A stretch of 64,000 bases of DNA from Ascidia mentula. Lineage: Eukaryota; Chordata; Ascidiacea; Phlebobranchia; Ascidiidae. The translations under genes were made by a program, and so were the position numbers. Of this stretch, positions 1 to 10,700 are shown piece after piece. Positions within the stretch are counted from its first letter, which is position 1, and every line of letters begins with the position of its first letter. The notes under the pieces were generated by a model that saw nothing but the letters and a program-made list of their open reading frames with translations, had not been told where the DNA came from and ran no database searches. The stretch spans positions 6,453,001 through 6,517,000 of the forward strand of contig OX387205.1 of assembly GCA_947561715.1 (NCBI GenBank), written 5' to 3'.

Positions 1-559
1 TAGAATTATTGGTATTTTACATATCAATGGAGTTCCCATCGTCTTTGAATGTGGTACAGCGTTGGGTGCAATTTTATAGGTCCCTTACATATTTAGCGCC
101 ATCGAACTTTTAACTATTGTTATTCACTAACTAAACCTTAACTTTGTAAGTATTACAAACATATATTGTTGCCCGTAACTTAATGCAATCATTATACTGT
201 TCGCTAATCTTTACCAGCACTTTGTTTACTGACAAAAGTTTTATTTGTGACAAACAAGCGTTCTTACTTTGATGAACCAAAACCTTAAAAATAAAGTCAC
301 AAAAAATGACATACCCGGTTAGTTTGGAGTTTTATTTTTGAAAAAGGGCGACATCAAACACATCAAATGCGAAAGTAATCATTCAGCAGTAATATCATTC
401 ACAAGTAACAGATGTAACAGATGATTTTTCCAATCCTTCTGATTACTTAATAGAAATTTGTGCAAACTTTTGAAGTTTATTTCACATTTTGCAACTACAC
501 AACATAAAAACGACCCAAGAAAGGTGTACAAATCGTAAAATGTCGCAAAAAGCTGAAAA
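1..559. other. No gene recognised
   Basis: AT-rich sequence with only short open frames. No exon with plausible splice sites, RNA gene or clear repeat was seen before the minisatellite that follows. Confidence 0.5.
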
Positions 560-672
560 AAGTCGTACAAAGCTGCACAAAAGCTACACAAAGCTGCACA
601 AAGCCGCACAAAGCTGCACAAATTCGCACAAAGTCGAACAAAGCCGCACAAAGCTGCACAAAGTTGCACGAG
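560..672. repeat. Minisatellite, 10-12 bp unit
   Basis: Tandem copies of a short unit built on GCTGCACAAA, with variants such as GCCGCACAAA and TCGCACAAA, about ten in a row. The long open frames on both strands here (lysine-, serine- and histidine-rich on plus; leucine-, cysteine- and alanine-rich on minus) are by-products of the repeat and are not taken as genes. Confidence 0.8.
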
Positions 673-679
673 CACAGTT

Positions 680-3470
680 TAGAAGTACCGCATTCAACAT
701 CCTGTTTACCACATAAAATGTTCTCCTGTGCTTATGTTACACTGCACCTTTGTTCTTGTATTATGATGTATAACAGCACGTGACTAAACCATAAGCTTCC
801 GATAGTCCAAGTATAATGGTCATGTGCGCCTGTTAATTGGGTTCTTTGCATTGGGCAAGATTCTACTCTATTCGGAATCATCGTTTTATCTTTGATGGTG
901 ATAAGACACTGCTATTATTACTGAGGCTCTACAAGCTATTCGCCGGCTTGGTATTTATTCCCCACAGCCTGATAATAAACTGTTTATTCGGATTGAACTG
1001 TTTGCTGGTGAGGGAGATGAAACCTAACAAGATAGGGAGTACTGTAAAAGAAATGTGACCCATAATAGTTATACGTCTTCCCAATTTTTTAGCCTCAGAT
1101 GTTTAATTACCATAAGGCCAACGGCAGTTTTATTTCCAGGGCAAAAAGTTTTTCCCTGGGGAGTTTCTCGTTAGAGTAACCATGCTGGACTTCCGTTGCT
1201 TGCACAATTAGGGTGTTGTACGATCAGGCTGGTTGAGTATCGTGATAAAAGATGTGCAATATTTCAGCTCGAGTTTATGCATGTCCTTTATGTCTAAAAA
1301 AGGGCATCACATGTTAATTAAACGGACTGCGAGTTTTTGCGCGATGTATGTTATTGTGAGTGACGTTTAGTTTACTGAAAGAGCTGAGATTCACCACCCT
1401 GTATTCAGGATATCAACGCCACTTTCACCTCCGACATATACATGGTGGCTACTATTTTGGTTGTAGCCTATATAATCCTAAACCGCGCGATCCTCAACCA
1501 TTCTTCTTATGACCCTTGTAATTCTCCTGTAACAATTATCAACGCGAGTGTATACAGTGCGGGATTGGTCACTATATAGGCAAACAAGACAAATACCTCT
1601 GGGAAGGCCAAAAATTCCGGCTCGCACTCAAATAACTTTGTGACTGAAGTTCAGGATTAAAGAGGTCAAGCGGTCAACAAAATCTCCTAAATTTCATCAC
1701 AAGCCTGACTTATAAAAATATTTTTACATATCACCCTTGGCGTATCACTCTTGCATAGAACTTCACGTAGTGGTACAATGACCTGTCAAAAGTGTTTTAA
1801 CCAGGGAATCCAATTGGAACTGAATCCGAACCCTTCTTGGCCGATTTGAGCGTCTTTTTTGTAAACCGGCGCTGAAACCAGTATAATTTGCAAACTGAAA
1901 AAAAAAACAGAAACGGAACTGAACCGGATGATATGAACCGAAACAAAACCTGTTTCAAACTAATGTGACGGTTATCAGCTTTCCCCAGAATAGTGAACAA
2001 AATCGTTTGTGACATCACATTACAGATTAAAATTGCACAAGCAAACGATTGTTTGAAATTTACTAAAATTCTTGTAGTGTATGTAGCGGTTTAAAAAGTT
2101 TTGTTACTTATTTACTGATTTAGTTGTATGTTTTTGTCATGAAATTATCAGCAATCCAGGATCCTTATTTCGGTCTATCATACATCCCTAATCAACAATG
2201 AAAACGTAAAGACAGTCAGCATAAGAAATATTCATTGCATATCAGAAAAATGCAAAAGGATCATATGAAACGTGAAAATCCTCTGAGTCGAAATCTTTTC
2301 AATGTATGACTTTAATGACCTAAAAATAGTGTTTTATGCCCCAATTTTTTGTTGGTCACCCAGGAACATAAATAATTTGTGCGTAATTTGTAACTGGATG
2401 TAACGTAAATAAAAAAAATTGTAACGTAATTTGTAACTACACTATAAAAACTATGCTTTTGTTACCAAAAATAATGCACAACAGGGATAAACTGTAGTTG
2501 AAATGGTGTGCAAATGGGCTGAGATGTGAAGTTTTGTCAATTAATAATAATTTATGAAATGTTGCAGTATACGTTGTGAAATCGCCAACTTGCAAGACCA
2601 GCTTACCAAGGAACAATGGCTTCCAGTGACGAAACAATACCAATAGCTTTCAAAAAAAGACTTTTTATACAGCTTTCTCTCTTCAAACTTTGTAATAAAT
2701 GTATCACGAGCATGTTAATCGGTTGCGAATAAAACGATTAACTTAAATTTAAATTGGAATTTTAAAATGCTTCACGGGCCGCACAAAAAGCTTCGAGGGC
2801 CGCGTGTTTGAGGCCCCTGATCCAGACCTTGAGGAGAGACATAAAATGGTCCTAATGATAGACAAATGAGGTGCAAATAAAAGGAAACCATGCTACGGTC
2901 AAACACGAAAAATGTTCTGTTAATTAGCGATTACAAAGTAAGAGGTCTTCTGCACTTGCTGTTATAGTTTATTTGGTAGTTGTGCAGAACACGTTGTTTA
3001 GTTACGGTTTAAGTTCAAAATAAACTATATCTGAACCTTTAAAAACCCTGAATTTGCATAAACCGCGCGGAACTGATTCTAAACCCGCCAGGTGTAAATT
3101 TACGAATCGCTAACCGGAACTGAAACGATTAATGAATTAAACCCGAACCTGAACTAAAATGCATAATAAATAAATGATTTATTCGCTTCAAAAGTATTGT
3201 TATAGTCAATAAGTTGAAAGTTTCAGAATAAAGTCTGCAGGTTTTATTAAACTTCCAAAAGTTTAAAATTAATGCTTTCCTATCGGAATAAATTGGTGTC
3301 GCTGGTAGTAATGACAATTAAATGCTCAGTAGAGGGATAAATTCTGGAAAAATTAAGGAACTTAAGTTATGTTAGATATTTTCAACGCACTACACACCGC
3401 ACGTTGATTGTTTATTGCTGCTCTTATAAAACTTGTTTCCTTTTCCGCCTCCGTCTCACGTTACACCGAT
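680..3470. other. Long stretch without a recognised gene
   Basis: AT-rich sequence read on both strands; only short unsupported frames were found. The 5' exons of the INPP5E-like gene could lie here or before the window, but I could not identify them. Short AACCGRAACTGAA-like words recur near 1.8-1.95 kb and 3.1 kb and may be a degraded repeat. Confidence 0.45.
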
Positions 3471-3480
3471 GGGCCACTGT

Positions 3481-3969
3481 TTACTTTTTTCGTGTTGTAA
3501 ACCGTAATGATTGTATGTTGGGATTTTGAAGTTTTATACAAGTAAAGCAAAGTTGTGTAAATCGCCGTGCTGGAGCATGCTCGTTGTCAGCCGTTAGTGC
3601 TTTCTCGGATCCTGGATATAGGTGTTTTGAGAAGGGCAACGTGTCTGACGCCTTCGCTATAATTATCTCGTTTTGGGTTACGTCTTTCATCATGCGTTAC
3701 TTCTTCTGAGTCTCCGTAATCACAAAATTACCTCTTTGTTTCTGCCTCGTATTTGATATCGCCCTAATCCTATTGCATCTCTTTCCACAAATAAAGAAAT
3801 CATGGTTTTCGGTCCAACGGATCGCAATTTGGTCCTCGGTTTTGGTTTCAGAACGAACTTTGGTCCATGAACAGATCTTTGCGGTGTTGATGTCGGGTCT
3901 TCGGCGATGATTGAGTCTCTCAAACAAAAACGTCCATTCCGGATCCTTCACCATGTTATCGTTAAACAT
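3481..3969 (-). other. GC-richer block with overlapping minus-strand open frames
   Basis: This block is visibly less AT-rich than its surroundings and stays open on the minus strand in several overlapping frames. One covers 3697-3969, one 3720-3923 (a basic, proline-containing peptide) and one 3481-3693. No family is recognised. It could be a decayed coding exon or processed copy, or part of the repeat that starts at 3973. No splice sites were found that join the frames convincingly. Confidence 0.25.
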
Positions 3970-3972
3970 TAC

Positions 3973-4076
3973 AGTATGCCTACGATGCCTACACTCAATG
4001 CCTACGATGCCTAGAATGCTTACAATGCCTACGATGTCAACAATGCCTACGATGCCTACAATGGGTTTTTTAGAGG
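3973..4076. repeat. Minisatellite, GATGCCTAC family
   Basis: Array of about 9-10 bp units reading TGCCTACGA / TGCCTACAA, bounded on the right by CTACAATGGGTTTTTTAGAGG. The same unit, with nearly the same right boundary, makes up the arrays at 34.2-36.1 kb, so this is a smaller copy of that element. The left boundary is unclear. Confidence 0.75.
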
Positions 4077-4293
4077 AACAGAGCGGTTCGACTCTGTAGA
4101 AAATAATGAAAACTGTATTTTATCGCCTTAAATTGTTTAATCACATTCGTTCATTAACGCATTTAACTCATCGCCATCATTGGATTTACTCGAACTGCAT
4201 CATTAAAATTGTATAGTACTCGAAATCTCGAATGCTTTACTAATTTTAATACAACCCAGTAATTACTTATGTGCAAAAAAGCCATATTATTGC

Positions 4294-4348
4294 AAAGCTG
4301 CAGACAGGGTGAGTACACGCACTGTTTCGACCTGTAAGGTCTCATCAA
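4294..4348 (-). ncRNA. Degenerate inverted copy of the hammerhead core
   Basis: Read on the minus strand this arm has TTGATGA, a good stem II (GACC/GGTC, with the usual closing G-C pair), GAAAC, an ACAG/CTGT stem III and TGCAGC. The first core base is T instead of C, and the 5' side of stem I no longer pairs, so it is probably inactive. It shows that the ancestral core had a canonical stem II. Confidence 0.45.
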
Positions 4349-4405
4349 CTCAAAGTGGAGACTAGTGTGCCTGCTAGTGTGAAAGCTAGCACAGTGCCAC
4401 TCAAC

Positions 4406-4465
4406 AGCTGCACTGATGAAACCTTACAGGTCGAAACAGTGCGTGTACACACCCTGTCTGCAGCT
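4406..4465 (+). ncRNA. Hammerhead ribozyme candidate (open at stem I)
   Basis: Stem I is a perfect 7-bp pairing of AGCTGCA (4406-4412) with TGCAGCT (4459-4465). The core CTGATGA is at 4413-4419. Stem II is ACCT/AGGT around a 3-nt loop (4421-4431). GAA is at 4433-4435. Stem III is ACAG (4436-4439) with CTGT (4454-4457), closed by a 14-nt loop. C4458 is at the expected cleavage position, after the A15.1-U16.1 pair. All invariant core bases of the hammerhead fold are present. One flaw is an A-C opposition at the first position of stem II (4420/4432), where the inverted copy next door has G-C. Hammerheads of this topology are known from Penelope-like and other retroelements. Activity is an inference. 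Confidence 0.6.
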
Positions 4466-4752
4466 TTCCAGTAATTACTAATTGCACAGTGTTGGAGTCT
4501 TTTTGGAGTTATAGTTAGGTTTTGTGTTATCACAGAGTAAACATAACATAATTCCTACAACTCTCTGAAAAAAAATATTCTGTTCCTTACTTTGTAGAGT
4601 GTATTTCCTCGGATTCCTTACGTTCGAGTTTTCCTCAGATTCCTTACATTTCTTGTATTGCAGATTGTTTGCCAGAAATTGTTTCTGACTTTTATTTTCT
4701 GAAAATTTCATTATAGGCTACCCTGTTATTTGCCTCTTTATTACAACTGCAG

Positions 4753-7700
4753 CAGGTGCTACATTTGTATGGTGGCAAACGTTGTGTTTTCCGCATGTCA
4801 TTGCATGCAGACAGTTCCTATGTGATCAATGATCAAAGTTCAAATAATACAATGGGAATTTTATCAGCAATACCAAGCAGTTCTGTACGAGAAAGGTTAA
4901 TTTTTTTTAATATTATTTGTTTGTTGTTTATGTGGTACATTTTTAAACCAGTTGATTGTTGGAATTAGGAGAAGGTGTAGTGTATAGCTTACTTATAGGC
5001 CTACTACCAAACTTAGCACTATATTTTCGTTTATAACTCAATAATCAACAGTTGTTTTCTCTTGCAAAACTAGTTGCGAATAAGACTTCTGTTGTACCCA
5101 TGAAATTTTTATCAAGAAAGTGTTTACCTAGCCTAAATTAGGAAGTTGTTGTTATTTATGTGCCGCCAAATTGGCATTTAAAAAAACTTATCCAATATAG
5201 CGGATATATATATGCACATTAACCTGCAAAAAAATTTTCCTTGCCTGTGCAATCAACGGCCTTTATATGCACAGGGTGTCGATTTATGCCTTTTTCGCCA
5301 TTCTAAGTGTTCGACATGCGACGACACTATTCGACACAGGTGGCGTGAATAAATTTTAAGTAAACCGGTATACAGTACTTGAACAGATCAACTCTATTGT
5401 TATCTACCAAAGTCCATAAATTGAATTACTACAATTACTCAATTTAGCCTAACGTATCGGTCACACCAATCTTGCAACATTCACATCGATCTTCCTAGTT
5501 TTCTTTTTTTAAAGATTGGACGGCAACAATTTTCCTATTGACATATATTTGTCAATTTTTTGCTGTACATGCTGGTGGCAAAAGTGGTTCGAAGATGTTG
5601 GTGCCAGTATAAGTCGTTTAATTTCAAAACGCAAAAAAATTTTTGTGGAGAAATATGTATGTCGAATCTCTATCAAACAACAGCTTTTAACTGAACGGTT
5701 ACGTAGTGTTGAAAACTTAATGGCATCATCGCTTGGGATCCCCAACAAAAATAAATTTGTCTGTTTAGATTGCTAAATAAACGCAGCTGCAATAAATTTT
5801 TAGACAAAATCCTTGCAAAAACCAGCCAAAGCTTTTATGTTAAGTGAATAAGCGCGTTAAACCTAAAACTAACCATTGTTTCAAAACATGGAGCGTTGTT
5901 ACCGAACACATGGTTACAAAGAAAGTACCATTTTTCGTTTAATTGGACCTTAAACGAGACATAGCAGCCTACAACATGCAGGTTTTTAAATATTTTGTTG
6001 TTATTTTTATGTGTATTCAAAACTTATGCAAGTACAAGAATCCTGTAACCGAAATAAGCCTGGTTGTTGTCATGGTTAGTTACCAGATATGACATGTTTA
6101 CTATTCGACACGCTCGACAATTTTTTCAAGATGTTCTACACGCAGAAAAAAATCGAAGCCCTGTATATGTATATTATGAACTTTCCTATCTGGTAGGCTA
6201 CCAATGTTCAAGCTATTCAAAAATGTGTTTAGTGTCAATATACATATTAATACAAAAAACAATTATCTTGATAAAATGCTGTTGTTTTAAGGAACTTCTT
6301 GGTTGGAAATGTAACAGTTTCTTCATCAAAACAAAATGAAGATCTTGATCAGTATTTTCCTCATCGACAAGTGCAGATATTTATTGGTAGGAGACAGATT
6401 CAACATTTTTACAAAAACCATAAGTGTTTCTTCGACTATTGGTTGTGCTGGCAATCTGGAGCATATGTACCGTGAAAATATACACAAAAATAATTGTGGA
6501 ACAAAGTCTGACTTGTCTTGTGTAACAACAACAAAATAATTTTTGTTTAAGGTTAAGTGTTGTGTTTTGTGATCCGGACTGCTAGATTTCCAATGTGGCT
6601 ATAAAAATAAGAGAATGTAAAATACCTTAAACTAAAAAAGCACCATTGCCCAGTGGCAGAAAAAATGGTCTGTGGAGACAAAGGTTTAAAATTTGCTATT
6701 TATTAGACATACTGATGTCTAAATAGACTAGTTTTGTTGATAATGCCATAAATGGATAATTTATTTTTGATACCTGGGTATGTTTGTTTGGTTGATAATA
6801 TTCCTCTTATTTACATCAGGTACCTGGAACATGCAACGCTGTGACGTTCCTCAAAGTATTGATGACTTTCTCCTTCCTCCTGGAGATCAATACGTTCAAG
6901 ATATTTATGCCATTGGCATTCAGGAAGCAACTTCGAATTTGTAAGTAAATCATTCAATTTGCATGTTCCATGGTGCATGAATAAAATGAGTGCGTATCAA
7001 ATCTACTTTTATGTAATTTCTTGTTGTTACTAGATTCATTACTACAAAATGTTTTTTGACTTGTCACTCATGTTACAAATTTAGCAGGGCAGTCTTTGGT
7101 TGAAAATTTCTATTGTTACAAAACAAAACTTGTAAATGCATTGTGCTGATCTGTCTGGCATTAGTTTGGATTAACAGTAGTGTTGTCTTACGCCGGATCC
7201 GGGTACCCGATAATACACTTAATTTTACCGGATAGTTGGGAAAGCATTTTTGTCCTAAAACGGACAAACATTTTGCAAATTACTCGTTTTTGGGACCCAG
7301 TCTGTGGTACTCGCCGACTTCCGATTTTTCTGTTGTTTGTTATTAAGGTTTTTTGTGACGTACTATACCATATTAATAAATGCCCACATTTATTTGTTCC
7401 ACTCATGATAAGCTGACCTTAACATAGCATTCTGTTGGGCAATCAAACATTTTTGCCGTAAAATACACAAATCGGTGTTAACAAACTGCCGGATCCAAAT
7501 TACCCGGCCGGATTTGATTGATAACTATCCGGATCCGGCCGGGTCGGATAGTTTGGAACTGGGAACATCACTAATCAACAGGTTGTCCAACTATTGCAAT
7601 GTTAGAATTTGCCCCCAGTATAAAGTTCTTCATAAGTTAGAGTAACACTGGGGCACACCTGATGTTGTCTTATAGGAAATAGAACACTGAAGCTGAATAG

Positions 7701-10700
7701 TAATGTTCAAGTTCACCTCATAGTTCAAGTTTGGTTCATTTATCAATGAGTTTCTTTGTAAAAAACAAGCATCTATCTTTTTAATAGTCATGTTAGCCTA
7801 GTCCTACGTTACCTACTGACCACTGCAAAGAATTAGACCAGAATAGCAATTACATTAGAGAGCTTAGTCTGTATGAATGTAGATTTGTAGATACGACAAG
7901 TGCACAAGAAACTGTGTTGTTATTAACACTGTATTTGTATAACTCTAATTATAACATAACAAGCCCTTTTCTATTCTAATAAAGCAGTGTTTCCCAACCG
8001 TAGTTAGCAAGCACTTTTCCATAATTTGCCGATATAGTTCAAATTAAAAAATTTTTAAATAATATCAAAATGTTTGTTATTTCATCCTAGGTTACTTTAT
8101 AACACTCAACTAGATGGAACACATCAAAATTGTTTTAGTTTAAAGTGGTAAGCAACTACAAAAAGGTTGGAAATCACTGTAATAAAGGGTGATAATGGTC
8201 ACAACACCCTGTTTACTTAGCATCTGAACAGGATGAATTCAACTCCTTTAGTAATATTTTTAATAAAAATATGCCTGCAGGTAGATTTGGTTTGTAAGTT
8301 GAAAACTTAAACAGGAGCTATAACTTAGTTTACTTGTATTATTTGCTTCAGTGACATTTGTCCTGAAAATTGTTTTTGTGGAATCATTGGAAACCTATAG
8401 ACTTACAATTCACAGGTGTGAAAATAAGGCTAAAGTATTTTACCTTTTTTTGTAGAAAAGATTGGGAGATTAAACTTCAAGAAACATTAGGTCCCAATCA
8501 TGTGCTTATTCATTCAATATCACATGGAGTGTTACATTTGGCAGTTTTTATTCGAAGAGACCTAATATGGTTTTGTACTGGTATGTTCACTTCATTTCCA
8601 TGTTTTTGGGTGTTACAAAAGTAGTGTGAACTGATAAATGTTTAGGTTTTCAGGAAAATAAAATAACGACAAGACTTATATCCCAAGTTAAAACGAAGGG
8701 TGCTGTTGCTGTTTCTTTTCAACTTTTTGGAAGTCGATTTTTATTTGTGACTGCCCACTTCCATTGTAAGTACGCATAAGTTTCTATTACCATGTAAATA
8801 TGTAACCTTGTTTGTTGCATTTTGTCTCAAACTATTTCTTGGTCATCTGTCAGCAAGATATAAAAAAAAAATTCGAAAACAAACAAATCTAGTTTTTGGA
8901 ATGATAAGTTTTAAAATATTTAGATACTATTTTTGGACATCTTTCTGTATTTATTTTTAGCTGGAGAAACTAAAGTCAAGGAAAGAATTGAAGATTATTA
9001 CAAAATTGTAAATCAGCTACAATTTCCATCAAGCTGTTCCTCCAATTCTTATCAGAAATGTGACAAAGAATTTTCTGGGTAGAATAAGCTTTATTCTTAT
9101 TTTTATTTAGGAACTTAACAGCGAATGCAAAAAAAACAATAGGCGTATCCATCGGGCAAATACTTTTGTAGCTAAATAAACATAAAGAAACAATGATAAA
9201 CTTTTTTATCACAAATTTATAAAAAAATCCCTAATAAAGTTTTGTATAATGTTCATCAAAAACTGCATTCTGCGTAAATTTGTTACCAAACAAGTGCCAT
9301 ATTTTGTTATTGTAAAAACTTTTTTTTTTCATAGCTATATTGTTGCAGTGGCATGCAGTTTTCCAAGTCTTATAGACATGCAACGTATCACTTTCAGAGC
9401 ATACAAATTTACACAGAGGAACCGTGGGCTACCACATACAAAACAGATAAACACACATTTATCAAATATTTGATAGGAGCACTCATAAGCATGACTTAAT
9501 GAAATCCTTGGTTTCTAATATATATTTAGGACCTTTCTTAGAAAGTTAAGCTAAGAAACCATTATACCACAAAACACGCATATGAGTCTTCGTAATATTG
9601 TAAAATTATGTCGCCTTTTATCTAGTGATGTACCGAATCAAATTAAGACAGTTCGTAATGGTTGTATTATTACGTTACTGGACAATCATAAGGCGTTGTT
9701 GTTTTGGCATTGGTTTTAGCGCAGTGTGTAAGATTGTGTGATTTGCAATTAAGCGAAAAAGGCGCGTTTTGCGCCAACTATCATCTTTTAAGTATTGAAA
9801 TTATCCATGAGGTCCAAACGCTATTGTTGGTATTCCAGAACGTTTTTCCTTAGCGTAAAAGTTCGGATCAAAACAAATCGGCCGAAACCGAATCTTGTCA
9901 AAATCGCTGATTCGGCCGATTAAATTTGTTAAGCGAAGCTTCAGTACATCACAGTATTGTGCAAAGCTCTACCACAAGCAACAGCAATTTTAAAGTAAAT
10001 AAATAAGGGAATCCTCTTGGATGCTTCCTACAAATACTGGATACTACTATATCTAAACATTTAAAAAAACATCACGCATTGTTTTTTTATCAGTTAAACC
10101 TAAATTTTTTTAGATTTGATTGTGTCTTTTGGTTTGGTGATCTTAATTTTCGGATAAATCAACCTCATGAGTTTATGCAAAAAGAAGTGGAAGATCCATC
10201 TACTTACAATATTTATGAGGCACTGAAATGTGACCAGCTTAAAAGAAATATGGAGAGAGGTATGTTGACTATAGGCCCTATGTCACAATTAAATCCTAAA
10301 AATTGAGTTGTGGAGATTAATTGCCCTCATGTACCTGGTGACCGTTTCTCTTGTTTGCTAAAAGTAATTGCTGGGTCTTACTTAGGAAGGGGGACTACTG
10401 TTGTTCAACATTAAAAAAAATTGATTGCAGAGATCTTATGTCCTATAGGATAGCAAAAACAGTCCCAGGGGGCAACCAAAGCAACTTCCCTGCAACAATT
10501 TTTTTTGCCATTGCGTAGATAAAGGTTGGGGCCAACAATAAATTGCAAATTGGATGAGGTTTTTGTGATTCATTTTTTCACAAAACCAACTTACATTTTT
10601 CGCAGCCTATTTAGCTAAGACAATGTCTGACCAGGGGGTAAAATGCCCCCTGGGGGGGCGCTTTAAGCAACTATCCTGCAACTAATTTTGACCTGAATGT

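Larger units (their letters stand above)
4256..4479. mobile_element. Foldback element with hammerhead-like arms
   Basis: Two arms of about 54 nt in inverted orientation (about 4294-4348 and 4413-4467) each contain GACAGGG, the GTTTCGACCT block and its complement, ending in AAAGCTGCAG and its complement. The unit is flanked by a perfect 12-bp direct repeat, CCAGTAATTACT, at 4256-4267 and 4468-4479, which looks like a target-site duplication. The left side has about 26 extra bases between the direct repeat and the arm. There is no coding capacity. The plus-strand arm contains a full hammerhead-type core; the minus-strand arm has a partial one. Confidence 0.7.

Noticed and set aside
379-716. Long open frames on both strands over the 10-12 bp minisatellite
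   Set aside because: They follow from the repeat having no stop codon in those frames; there is no splice or homology support.
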